The position numbers were made by a program, and so were the translations under genes. From Verrucomicrobiaceae bacterium (GTDB taxonomy: Bacteria > Verrucomicrobiota > Verrucomicrobiia > Verrucomicrobiales > Verrucomicrobiaceae): 64,000 bases of DNA. Positions 52,220-59,967 of the stretch are shown piece after piece (within the stretch, counting starts at the first letter, position 1; each line of letters begins with the position of its first letter). Below the pieces are notes generated by a model. That model did no database searches. It was not told the origin of the DNA and worked only from the letters and a program-made list of their open reading frames with translations. The DNA is taken from the NCBI GenBank assembly GCA_027486585.1, contig JAIXOU010000030.1, forward strand, positions 1 to 64,000, read 5' to 3'.

Positions 52220-52234
52220 TGATCACCGTGATCA
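52220..52234. promoter_or_regulatory. 15-base perfect palindrome in the divergent promoter region
   Basis: TGATCAC-C-GTGATCA lies between the efflux operon and the two-component system, 54 bp before the TolC-like start. It could be an operator for a dimeric regulator. No matching regulator gene is adjacent. Confidence 0.4.
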
Positions 52235-52263
52235 ACGGCAGTTGAGGCGGATGAGCGGTGGCT

Positions 52264-52292
52264 GCCGTTCATGGGCCTCTGCCACCGTTCAT
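52264..52292 (+). promoter_or_regulatory. Candidate LytTR binding site (two direct repeats)
   Basis: GCCGTTCAT (52264-52272) and ACCGTTCAT (52284-52292) are direct repeats 20 bp apart start to start. Both fit the LytTR half-site pattern [TA][AC][CA]GTTN[AG][TG], the first with one mismatch. A third match, GCCGTTGAT, lies on the minus strand at 52231-52239. The site is 60 bp upstream of the kinase start and about 100 bp from the efflux operon start, so the LytTR regulator encoded here could control both. Confidence 0.5.
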
Positions 52293-52351
52293 CATGCCAG
52301 CAGGCAGCTTGTCATTTCCTGGCTGACATTTCACTGCGCTGTCCCAAACTT

Positions 52352-53503
52352 ATGCAGATGAAAGACGCCCGAATAACTGCTGATAACACCCCGCCCTTTG
52401 CCGGGCGTGGCTACCATCTCATGCAGGCAGGGTTCTGGATATTGTTCACACTTGCCGTGACGGCCACACTCCTCTCAGGGCCGCCTTCCTTCTTATTTGA
52501 AGATATGCCGCCAGAGATAGAAGGAGCAGTCCAAAAGGCATTTGCTTCGCTGAAGCCCATGATGTGGTTGCACAACGCGGTGATGACATTCTGTGGCATC
52601 CTTGCCACACATCTACTGCATTTACTGACACTGAGGTGCCGCTGGGATCGGCTGCCGTTGAGGCGTCTGTTACCCACAGTGATGATCACCTGCATGATAC
52701 TCGCGGTGACGATTTCATTATTGATCAGTAGCGTCAGAGCTTTCGCCGTTGGCTCTAGTTTTGGAGTGCGTATGATGGAACATAGACTGCTGATAGAGTT
52801 TTTTTCTACCAGCATCGTGGCTTTCTTTCTGCTCGGCATGTGGGCGGCGCTTTATTATGCCTGCCATGCCTTCACGAGGCTTCATCAAATGGAAGTCACC
52901 ACGCTGCGCAGCGATTCAGCCATCAAGGAAGCGCGGCTGCAAACCATCGCCACGCAGCTCAATCCGCACTTTCTCTTCAACTCCCTCAATGCCGTCCGCG
53001 CCCTTATTGAAGAAAGCCCCAAGCAAGCGCGTGATGCCGTGACGCAACTATCCCTCGTGCTGCGAGCTTCCCTATCCGCCAGCGATCAAAAGCTGATCCC
53101 CCTGCGCGATGAACTCACGGCGGTGAATGCCTTGCTCGACCTCGAACTGACGCGCTACGGAGATCGCCTGCATGTGGAGCGTGCGGTGGGCGATGGCTGC
53201 GAAAGGGCACTCGTGCCGCCGCTCCTGCTCGTCACTCTCGTTGAGAACGCCGTGAAGCACGGTGTCGCCGCCAAACTCGGCTCCGGTCACCTCCGCTACA
53301 CTGCGCAATTGTTGAGTGGCAGCCTGAACCTCCGCGTAGAAAACTCTGGGACACTCACCGAAAGCTGGGAGCACAAAGGCGGCATCGGATTGGCCCATAC
53401 GCAGGAACGGCTCGTGTTGCTGTTTGGTGATAAAGCAACGATGACCATCCAACAAACCGCTGACGGAGTCGAGGCATCCGTCATCCTTCCGCAGAACCTA
53501 TGA
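52352..53503 (+). CDS. LytS/YehU-type sensor histidine kinase
   Basis: A 383-residue membrane kinase with about four membrane spans in the first 165 residues (for example FWILFTLAVTATLL and TVMITCMILAVTISLLISSV). It then has the His_kinase (PF06580) domain with the phospho-acceptor H206 in TQLNPHFLFNSLNAVRALIEE and the ATP-binding N-box LLVTLVENAVKHG (N299). The G-box is HKGGIGLAHTQERL. I chose ATG 52352; a second ATG at 52358 is equally possible, and the longer ORF start at 52271 lies in the likely operator region. It overlaps the LytTR regulator by 4 bp (ATGA), the usual pairing. With no extracellular sensor domain, it probably senses a membrane-related signal, perhaps the efflux substrate. 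Confidence 0.92.
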   Translation: MQMKDARITADNTPPFAGRGYHLMQAGFWILFTLAVTATLLSGPPSFLFEDMPPEIEGAVQKAFASLKPMMWLHNAVMTFCGILATHLLHLLTLRCRWDRLPLRRLLPTVMITCMILAVTISLLISSVRAFAVGSSFGVRMMEHRLLIEFFSTSIVAFFLLGMWAALYYACHAFTRLHQMEVTTLRSDSAIKEARLQTIATQLNPHFLFNSLNAVRALIEESPKQARDAVTQLSLVLRASLSASDQKLIPLRDELTAVNALLDLELTRYGDRLHVERAVGDGCERALVPPLLLVTLVENAVKHGVAAKLGSGHLRYTAQLLSGSLNLRVENSGTLTESWEHKGGIGLAHTQERLVLLFGDKATMTIQQTADGVEASVILPQNL

Positions 53504-54219
53504 AAGCCCTCATCATCGACGACGAACGCATGGCCCGGCGCGAGATGCGCCGCCTCCTGGAAGCGCATCCCGAGATCGAAATCGTCGGTGAGGCCGACAG
53601 CGGTCATGCCGCGCTTAGCCTGCTGCCTTCGCTGAAGCCGGACGTGTTCTTTCTCGACATCCAAATGCCCGAGATGGACGGCTTTGAGTTTGTCAATGCC
53701 ATGGGCGAATACTCCCCTCAGATCATCTTCTGCACCGCCTACGATGCCCACGCCCTGCGTGCCTTTGAGGTCAACGCCGTGGACTATCTCTTGAAGCCCG
53801 TCGATCCCGAACGCCTAGCCGCCGCCGTCCAGCGACTGCACGACACGCCACCCTCCGACACAGCCATGCAGGACGAAACACCCCTGCGAGAAACCGACCG
53901 CGTGCTGCTCAAAGGCGAGCAACGTACCTGGTTCTTGCCCGTGCGCTCGATCTACCTGCTCCAGTCCGAGGGCAACTACACCCATGTCTTCTTCGAGGGC
54001 GGAAAAGTCCTGCTCCCACGCTCCCTCGCCGCCCTGGAGCAACGACTGAACCTCCCCATCTTCTTCCGCGCCAACCGCGCCCAACTAATCAACACCCGCG
54101 CCATCACCAATGTCGCCGAATGGTTCAATGGCGGCTTGCAAGTCACGTTAGCGTCTGGGGACAAAGTCGAAATCTCCCGCCGTCAGGCTGCTCTGTTCCG
54201 CAAACAGAAGGGGCTTTGA
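53500..54219 (+). CDS. LytTR family response regulator
   Basis: A 239-residue regulator. The receiver domain (residues 1-120) has acidic pair D7-D8, phospho-acceptor D53 (FFLDIQMPEMDG), T79 and K99 (YLLKPVDP). The DNA-binding LytTR domain (about 140-237) includes VLLKGEQRTWFLPVRSIYLL, GNYTHVFFEGGK and FFRANRAQLINTRAI. LytTR domains bind direct repeats, and a matching pair lies upstream of the kinase gene. The ATGA overlap with the kinase shows coupled translation. The likely regulon is this operon and the divergent MacAB/TolC-like efflux operon, which is inference from position. Confidence 0.94.
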   Translation: MKALIIDDERMARREMRRLLEAHPEIEIVGEADSGHAALSLLPSLKPDVFFLDIQMPEMDGFEFVNAMGEYSPQIIFCTAYDAHALRAFEVNAVDYLLKPVDPERLAAAVQRLHDTPPSDTAMQDETPLRETDRVLLKGEQRTWFLPVRSIYLLQSEGNYTHVFFEGGKVLLPRSLAALEQRLNLPIFFRANRAQLINTRAITNVAEWFNGGLQVTLASGDKVEISRRQAALFRKQKGL

Positions 54220-54260
54220 TTTTGGCAAAGCAGGAAAGCTTTCGCAATATTGCCCCGAAG

Positions 54261-54282
54261 CTCACGAGCATTGAGCCGTGAG
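54261..54282. terminator. Hairpin between convergent genes
   Basis: CTCACG (54261-54266) and CGTGAG (54277-54282) form a six-base-pair stem with a 10-base loop in the 100 bp between the LytTR regulator and the oppositely oriented DUF1592 gene. No T-run follows on either side, so termination is only possible, not shown. Confidence 0.25.
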
Positions 54283-54319
54283 TGTTACTGGAACCTGAAG
54301 AGCAGGTGGTTTGTCCTCT

Positions 54320-57300
54320 TTACTTCGTCTTGAACTCGCGACTGGTCGTTAGGGCGATGATGACCTCGCGAATCGCAAAATCCTTCGCCTTCGCACGCTT
54401 CACGATGTCTTCGGCTAGCGCGATGTCGGTGAAGCCATACGGCCTGCCGAGCCCATACTCGATGAGCGCTTCCGTGAAGCCTTGAGCAAAGTTTTCGCTC
54501 TTGGCGGCGATTTGGTCGCGGAGGTCGAAGTAGGTTTGGAAGGCGGGGCCGTGGTGGAATTGGCCGGCGGGGTCGATGGGCCAGTCTTTTTTGGTTTTGG
54601 GGTCCTGATCGACGTCGCGCCATTTGCCGGCGGCGTTGAAGTTTTCGAGGCCAAAGCCAATGGGGTCGATCTTACGATGGCACTGGAGGCACTGGGGCTC
54701 TTCTTGATGGGCGAGGAGGCGTTCACGCGGGCTGATGGGTTTGCCGGCTAGGCGGTCGAGCTGCGGCACATTCGGCGGGGCGGGCGGTGGTGGATTGTGG
54801 AGGAGTTTGCGCAGCACCCAGGCACCGCGCTCGACGGGACTGGTGCGCTCGCCGTTGCTGCCCATGGCGAGGATGGCGGCCATGCCGAGCAGGCCACCGC
54901 GTGGGGAATTGGCGGGGAGTTTGACCTTTTGAAACGCATCGCCGCTGATGCCTTCGATGCCGTAGTAGGTGGCGAGCAGGCCGTTGACGTGGATTTCGTC
55001 GCTCTTGAGCAGTTTCGTGAGGCTGCCGTTGTTTCGCAGCAGGTGGGCGAAGGTTTCATACACTTCGCGGCGTGCGGCGGCCTTGGCGCTTTCGTCAAAG
55101 TCCCGAAACTGCTTGGTGTCGAACTGGAAGAAGTCTAGCCGGTCCATGCTGAGCCATTGATGCACGAAGCCACTGACAAACTCGTCGGCCTTCGGGCTGG
55201 CGATCATGCGATCCACCTCGCGAGCGATGAGGTCAGGGTTCGTGATATCTACTTTGAGAAGCTGTTCATCCGGTGGAGCGCTCCAGAGGAAATAGGACAG
55301 GCGTGAGGCGAGTTCGGGAGCTGATAGCGATCTCTGGCTTTCATTTTTTACCCCTAACTTTTTACCAGCCCCTTCTTTTGGTAAAAGATTTGGGGTAAAA
55401 AATTGGGGACCTGTTTCCTGAAGATACAAAAAGCCCGGCGAGGCCAGGATGACGCTCAAAGGCTCGCGGATGGCCTTATCGAAGCTCTCACCAGCTTTCA
55501 GGCGTGTTGCGTGCAAAACCGTCAATTTGTCCAAAAAGGCGGCGGAAGGCTTTTTACCGCGAAAGGCTCGTTCGGCGAAGGTTTCGAGCACTTGGCGAGC
55601 ATTCATCTCACCAGCGGCGAGCACGGGTGGGACGCTTGTTTTGGCATTCGCGGGCGCGAGCGGGCCTTCCCACTCCACCCAATCGATCCACAACGCGGAG
55701 GGAGGTCCCACGCCGGTGGCTTTCTGCGCAGCGGTGTAGAGTTCGTGATCGAGCTTCACATCCCGCTTCTCGCGCAGCACAAAGGTTCGCGGACCATCGG
55801 AGGCGAGGCTCACCGGCACCTCAATGATCTGCGGTGCATCGGTGGTGCCGCTGATTTGGAACGTTTGCATTAGCGTGAAGTCTTCATCGCCCGCCTTACG
55901 ACTGCCGAGCGCGACGAAGTGCCGCTCCTTCGGCGTGCCCTTCACCGCGCCAACGCGGAAGCGCAGCTTGTAATCGCCCGGCTCGGCCTTCTCGACCTCA
56001 TGCTTCGTCTTTAGCCAGCCCGAAGGCTGATCCGGTGGCAGCGTGATGACCTCTTCCTTGTGGACGTTGTAGAGGGTCAAATACGCGCCGTTCTTGGTGA
56101 GCGGATCATTCAGGTATCGCTCAAAACTCGGCCCATGCTGCTCAAAGCTACGGATTCGAAACTTCGCCTCCTGCTCGTCCGGAATGCCCTTCTGCGGCTG
56201 CTTGGTCTCCATGAACTTCTTCGCCGCCTCGTAGCCGCCTTTGAAGTAGCCCTTGTAAGTGCCGCCGACCATCGCGTTCGCATGCAACTCGACCTCGCGA
56301 CGTTCTTTGATCGTCTTCGTCAAAGCAGGCGCACTCGCCACCTCAATCCAGTCAATCCACAACGCGAACTCAGGCCCGACGCCGTTGCGCTTCAGCGCTT
56401 CATTGAAGACTTCACGCGCGGCGTCCTCGGATTGGTAGCTGCCTTTTTCCTGGAAGAAAAAGCCACGTCCGTTCGTGGGCGAAAACTTCAGCGGAATCTC
56501 AAGCAACTGCGGTTTCTCCATCGTGCCTGTGACCTGATGACTGCTCACGATGGCACGTACGCCCGAGTCGTGATGCGAACCAAACTCCACGAAGTGCCGC
56601 GACGCCGTTGTGTTCTTCGTCACCGCGATGCGCACTCGCACGACGTAATCGCCTGCAGGCCAATCGCCGGGAAGACGGAACGCCTGATACGGATTCACAT
56701 GCACATCCTCGATTGTGAGAAACGCGCCTGACTTCGTGGCCGGATGCTCCACATAAGCGCGATGATGTGGCACATAGTGAAGCCAGTTGCCGCGGCCCAG
56801 CCTCTCCGCCTCCACGTCATCCACGAAGCCAAACGTCTTCGGTGCCGGCGCACCCACGATGCGCTGCCACCGCGAATGAAGATGCGTCGCATCGTTCGGC
56901 TTCTCCGCGCGGATCTTTGCGACCATCTTAGCATTCTCCGGATTCTGCGCTGCTGCTTCCAGCGCCGCCATCCACTTCTCGTAGCGCTGATGGGCATCCA
57001 CACGATCCTCAAGCGACTTGGCAATGCGTGCATTCTTTTCCTCCGCCTCGACGTGCATGAGCCGCGGCTTCTCAGTCGTTGGCACAACGAACCGCGCGAA
57101 ATGCTCATCCAGCCCCTGGCGCCCGAGCGCAAGGTATTGCTCAAACTGATCCGACGACATGAAAAGCGACGAACCCACCGTGTCGAATGTCCCCGCGCCA
57201 CCATCGGCAGGCAGTTCGTTCACACGCAGATCTACGCCGAGCAGATCGCGGATCGTGTTCTTGTATTCACGCCGGTTCAGCCGCCGCATCGTGATCTTGC

Positions 57301-57643
57301 CACCGCTGTCGCTCAGCACCGCCCGCGCCGTCACGAGCATGCGCGAGAGGTCATCGAGGAAATCCGTCTTCGTCGCCGCATCCGGCTGCTTTTCGTTCTC
57401 CGGCGGCATTTCGCCCGAGTTGATGGAGTTGAGCACTTTTTGCCAAAAATCGGCCTTTTCGACCGAATCGAGCGTGAACGCGATGTCATCGAGCCGAACC
57501 TTGCCTTTTTGCTTCTCGGCATTGTGACAGGTGAGGCAGTTGTCTTTGAGAAAGGCGCGATGCTTGGCGTCGAGCGAGATCTGGGGTGGCTCGGCGAGGA
57601 GGGCGAGAGGAGCGAAAAGAAGCGCAGTGTAATAGCGGAGCAT
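54320..57643 (-). CDS. DUF1587/DUF1592/DUF1588/DUF1585 heme protein (copy 2) with tandem sandwich domains and a palindromic insert
   Basis: An 1107-residue exported protein (signal to about residue 17). Parts in order: cytochrome-like N-terminus with C36-x-x-C39-H40 (DNCLTCHNAEKQKG); DUF1587 (about 120-185, LNRREYKNTIRDLLGVDL); two related beta-sandwich-like units (about 328-434 from AGDYVVRVRIAVTKNTTASR, and about 553-658 from PGDYKLRFRVGAVKGTPKER), each ending in LWIDWIE/LWIDWVE; DUF1595/DUF1592 (about 690-920, LASRLSYFLWSAPPDEQLL); DUF1588 with C985-x-x-C988-H989 (CLQCHRKIDPIGFGLENF); and DUF1585. Residues about 747-768 come from a palindromic repeat and are absent from the paralogue at 61997. 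A DUF1552 partner lies upstream at 58640, now separated by the GxxExxY gene. Confidence 0.88.
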   Translation of the reverse strand: MLRYYTALLFAPLALLAEPPQISLDAKHRAFLKDNCLTCHNAEKQKGKVRLDDIAFTLDSVEKADFWQKVLNSINSGEMPPENEKQPDAATKTDFLDDLSRMLVTARAVLSDSGGKITMRRLNRREYKNTIRDLLGVDLRVNELPADGGAGTFDTVGSSLFMSSDQFEQYLALGRQGLDEHFARFVVPTTEKPRLMHVEAEEKNARIAKSLEDRVDAHQRYEKWMAALEAAAQNPENAKMVAKIRAEKPNDATHLHSRWQRIVGAPAPKTFGFVDDVEAERLGRGNWLHYVPHHRAYVEHPATKSGAFLTIEDVHVNPYQAFRLPGDWPAGDYVVRVRIAVTKNTTASRHFVEFGSHHDSGVRAIVSSHQVTGTMEKPQLLEIPLKFSPTNGRGFFFQEKGSYQSEDAAREVFNEALKRNGVGPEFALWIDWIEVASAPALTKTIKERREVELHANAMVGGTYKGYFKGGYEAAKKFMETKQPQKGIPDEQEAKFRIRSFEQHGPSFERYLNDPLTKNGAYLTLYNVHKEEVITLPPDQPSGWLKTKHEVEKAEPGDYKLRFRVGAVKGTPKERHFVALGSRKAGDEDFTLMQTFQISGTTDAPQIIEVPVSLASDGPRTFVLREKRDVKLDHELYTAAQKATGVGPPSALWIDWVEWEGPLAPANAKTSVPPVLAAGEMNARQVLETFAERAFRGKKPSAAFLDKLTVLHATRLKAGESFDKAIREPLSVILASPGFLYLQETGPQFFTPNLLPKEGAGKKLGVKNESQRSLSAPELASRLSYFLWSAPPDEQLLKVDITNPDLIAREVDRMIASPKADEFVSGFVHQWLSMDRLDFFQFDTKQFRDFDESAKAAARREVYETFAHLLRNNGSLTKLLKSDEIHVNGLLATYYGIEGISGDAFQKVKLPANSPRGGLLGMAAILAMGSNGERTSPVERGAWVLRKLLHNPPPPAPPNVPQLDRLAGKPISPRERLLAHQEEPQCLQCHRKIDPIGFGLENFNAAGKWRDVDQDPKTKKDWPIDPAGQFHHGPAFQTYFDLRDQIAAKSENFAQGFTEALIEYGLGRPYGFTDIALAEDIVKRAKAKDFAIREVIIALTTSREFKTK
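55343..55403. repeat. Palindromic TTTTACC repeat, copy A, inside the DUF1592 gene
   Basis: Imperfect 25-base inverted arms at 55343-55367 and 55379-55403. Each arm is itself two spaced copies of a TTTTACC-type unit (reverse GGTAAAA). It is translated in frame in the DUF1592 gene as a segment containing FFTPNLLPKEGAGKKLGVK. It belongs to the same family as the copies at 57652 and 58537, but with more mismatches. Confidence 0.85.
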
Positions 57644-57651
57644 TCTTGGGC

Positions 57652-57717
57652 TGGTAAAAGATTTGGGGTAAAAGATGGGGGACTGATTCTGAATCTTTTA
57701 CCCCCAATCTTTTACCA
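57652..57717. repeat. Palindromic TTTTACC repeat, copy B, downstream of the GxxExxY gene
   Basis: Inverted 25-base arms at 57652-57676 and 57693-57717 with one mismatch and a 16-base loop. The arm contains GGTAAAAGATTTGGGGTAAA. It lies 11 bp beyond the stop of the GxxExxY gene and 8 bp before the start of the DUF1592 gene, so it fills the whole gap between them. Confidence 0.9.
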
Positions 57718-57728
57718 TAAGGCATGGG

Positions 57729-58520
57729 CTACTTTAGCGTGGTGAAGTGGATGGTGGTCTGTGTGATGTTGATCCAGTGAATGGCTTTGAGGGCCGTGTG
57801 CTTGAGAAGCTTTCTTGCCTCGTCTTCAAAGTTGTCCAAACGCTCCTGCATGCCGGTGATCTTGAAGGCCACATCAGGAGCCAAGAGACGCATGCGCTGA
57901 TCGGCAAGGTGGCCCTTCTTCCCAAAAACCGGCACCGGCAGAAGCACCTTGTCCTCACCACCGAGGAAGTGGGTGATGGCTTCCTCATACAAGGCGATCT
58001 CCAAGCCGGCACCCCAATCGGAGATCAATGCCCCGACGATGTCCCGCAGGCGGGATGCGTCGGCCATTTGAGCATGCCAACGATGATCCACAATGATCGG
58101 ATTTTTCAGCTCACAGAGCCTCGCGGGGCAGTTCACAAACTCCTGTCCGATGCTTTCGGGTCGCACGTTGATGACTTTGCCGTGAGCCAGATCGAGCAAG
58201 AGCAGGTAGTTGAGCGTCTGCCCCCGGTGTCGGGCATGAATCGCGTCGGCGGCTTTGAATTCAAACAGTCCGCTGGAATTGACTAGAACATCGACAAAGT
58301 AGCTCTTGGCGAAGCTGCCGTGTGAGACGACGATCTCGACTTCGAGCATCACCCCGCTCATCCGGTCCGCGAGTGCCTTCTTGTAGATGAGTTCGTCGAA
58401 GAAGCGTCCGAACTCATTGTGAATGTCGATGATATGCCCGACCACCTCGCTGGCAAGCAGCTTGAACTCAGCCTGCGAGATACGCTTGGTAACGATGGGG
58501 TAATGAATCGGCATGGGCAA
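57729..58520 (-). CDS. GxxExxY-type protein (PD-(D/E)XK nuclease-like) with C-terminal extension
   Basis: A 263-residue protein. Residues about 20-135 match the GxxExxY family (TIGR04256): VVGHIIDIHNEFGRFFDELI followed by YKKAL, where E-x-x-Y of the signature is present as ELIY; MLEVEIVVSHGSFAKSYFVDVLVN; and FEFKAADAIHARHRGQTLNYLLL, whose D-x-E-x-K-like layout (FVDVLVN...FEFKA) resembles PD-(D/E)XK nucleases. The C-terminal about 130 residues are an extra domain I do not recognise. The family's function is unknown; nuclease or DNA-processing activity is suspected from the fold. The gene is bracketed by two copies of the same palindrome (11 bp beyond the stop, 16 bp before the start), as in a self-contained mobile unit. 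Confidence 0.8.
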   Translation of the reverse strand: MPMPIHYPIVTKRISQAEFKLLASEVVGHIIDIHNEFGRFFDELIYKKALADRMSGVMLEVEIVVSHGSFAKSYFVDVLVNSSGLFEFKAADAIHARHRGQTLNYLLLLDLAHGKVINVRPESIGQEFVNCPARLCELKNPIIVDHRWHAQMADASRLRDIVGALISDWGAGLEIALYEEAITHFLGGEDKVLLPVPVFGKKGHLADQRMRLLAPDVAFKITGMQERLDNFEDEARKLLKHTALKAIHWINITQTTIHFTTLK

Positions 58521-58536
58521 AAAATCCGTTTCTGAA

Positions 58537-58617
58537 ATCTTTTACCCCGAATCTTTTACCAGCAAAACCGAGCTAGTGAACGGGGCGATGGCTGGTAAAA
58601 GATTTGGGGTAAAAGAT
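58537..58617. repeat. Palindromic TTTTACC repeat, copy C, upstream of the GxxExxY gene
   Basis: Inverted 25-base arms at 58537-58561 and 58593-58617 with a 31-base loop; the arms differ at one position. The right arm is identical to the left arm of copy B over all 25 bases. It lies between the GxxExxY gene start and the 3' end of the DUF1552 gene. Confidence 0.9.
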
Positions 58618-58639
58618 ATGAGTGATTAGCGCACCTTGG

Positions 58640-59923
58640 TTAAGCGATGAGTTCCTTCACCACGCCCGTGCTGTCGCCGTGGCGTTCGGCTTGGATGCCG
58701 AGGCCGTGGAGCAGGGTGAGCCACACGTTGCACAGCGGCGTGTCTTTGGGCAGGACGAGGTGGTGGCCGAGTTTGAGGTTCGCGGCTCCGCCGGTGAGGA
58801 TGGTGGGGCAGTTGTTAAGGAAGTGAACGGAGCTGATGTTGCTGCCGTAGCCGACGATGACGTTGTCGAACAGGCTGGTACCAGCGGCGTCTTTGGTAGC
58901 CTTGAGCTTGTCGATGAACTTCGCGAACATCGCGCTCTGGGTTTCATCGCGTTTCTGGGAGAACTCCATGCGGTCGCCCTGGGAGCGCTCGTAGTGGCTG
59001 AGGTCGTGGCCGGTGTAGGGCACGCCGATGTCTTTCAAGACCGAGTTCACCGGCTGGCGATACGTCATCACGCGCGTAGTGTCGGTCTGCATCGCGGCGA
59101 TCATGAGATCATACATGAGCTGCACTTCCTCACGGCCGCCGGGCTTTTCGTGCGGCTCGGCAAGCGGTGGCTTGGCCTTTGGCACGGCCAGCCATTGCGC
59201 GTCCTTGCTCAGCCGCGTCTCGATGTCGCGGATGCTTTGCGCGTATTCGTCGAGCTTGTCGGTATCGTCTTTCGAAAGGCCGCGCTTCACGCGCCGGAGG
59301 TCGCCGGTGAGGAGGTCGAGCACGCTTCGCTTCTGCGTCAGCATCGCCTCGCGCTCGGCGAGCGGCGCATCCTCGGTGGAGAAGAGCCGGTGAAACACCT
59401 GCACGGGATGATCGATCCCCGCGACAGGCTTTCCACGTTGATCCCAGGCGAGCGAGAGGCCCGGCCCGTGGCCCTGGTCCTTGGCGTCGGGCGTGCCGAG
59501 TTGCAGCGAGGCAAAGCGTGTGTCCTTGCCGAGATGTGCCGCGGCGACCTGATCAACGCTGACGCTGTTGCAAAAGCTCTGCCCCGGCTGCGAGTAGCGG
59601 TTCGCGCCCGTGAGCCAGAAGGTGCTGCCCCAGTGCGCTTCGTTGCTGAACTTGTTCGAGCAGCCCTGCACGACGGTGAAGTCCTTCTGATGCCTTGCCA
59701 ACGGTGCCAGCCCAGGCGGCAGCTGGTAGTCCACGCCTGTTTGCTTCACATCGGGAAACCACGTCTCCTTTGTCACGCCCCAACCGAAGGCGAGGAAGAT
59801 CATGCGTTTCGGTGGCAACGCGGCTGGAGCAGCCGAGGCGAAGCGACGAAAGCCAAGCGACTCCAGAAACGGCAGCGCGATGCACGCCGAGGTGCTGCGG
59901 AGGAAGTGGCGGCGGGTTTTCAT
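58640..59923 (-). CDS. DUF1552 Tat-exported protein (copy 3)
   Basis: A 427-residue DUF1552 protein with a Tat signal (R4-R5-H6-F7-L8) and blocks FLAFGWGVTKETWFPDVKQTG, FWLTGANRYSQPGQSFCNSV, DEYAQSIRDIETRLSKDAQW, MIAAMQTDTTRVMTYRQPVN and VGYGSNISSVHFLNNCPTIL. It resembles the copy at 46300 closely, including the 3' end DSTGVVKELIA. It follows the esterase gene (44 bp) in the minus-strand unit DUF1592 (61997), esterase, DUF1552. Its partner is therefore probably the DUF1592 protein at 61997, or the one at 54320, from which it is separated by the GxxExxY insertion. The enzymatic role is unknown. Confidence 0.9.
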   Translation of the reverse strand: MKTRRHFLRSTSACIALPFLESLGFRRFASAAPAALPPKRMIFLAFGWGVTKETWFPDVKQTGVDYQLPPGLAPLARHQKDFTVVQGCSNKFSNEAHWGSTFWLTGANRYSQPGQSFCNSVSVDQVAAAHLGKDTRFASLQLGTPDAKDQGHGPGLSLAWDQRGKPVAGIDHPVQVFHRLFSTEDAPLAEREAMLTQKRSVLDLLTGDLRRVKRGLSKDDTDKLDEYAQSIRDIETRLSKDAQWLAVPKAKPPLAEPHEKPGGREEVQLMYDLMIAAMQTDTTRVMTYRQPVNSVLKDIGVPYTGHDLSHYERSQGDRMEFSQKRDETQSAMFAKFIDKLKATKDAAGTSLFDNVIVGYGSNISSVHFLNNCPTILTGGAANLKLGHHLVLPKDTPLCNVWLTLLHGLGIQAERHGDSTGVVKELIA

Positions 59924-59967
59924 GGGGATGGGCGGTCTGGTGATGGAGGTTCAATGGGGTGACGGCC

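Noticed and set aside
55343..58617. Repeats around the GxxExxY gene as a CRISPR array
   Set aside because: Only three widely spaced palindromic copies, no regular spacers and no cas genes.
58622..59962. 446-codon plus-strand ORF over the DUF1552 gene
   Set aside because: Antisense to a DUF1552 protein with all family blocks; the + reading has no motif.
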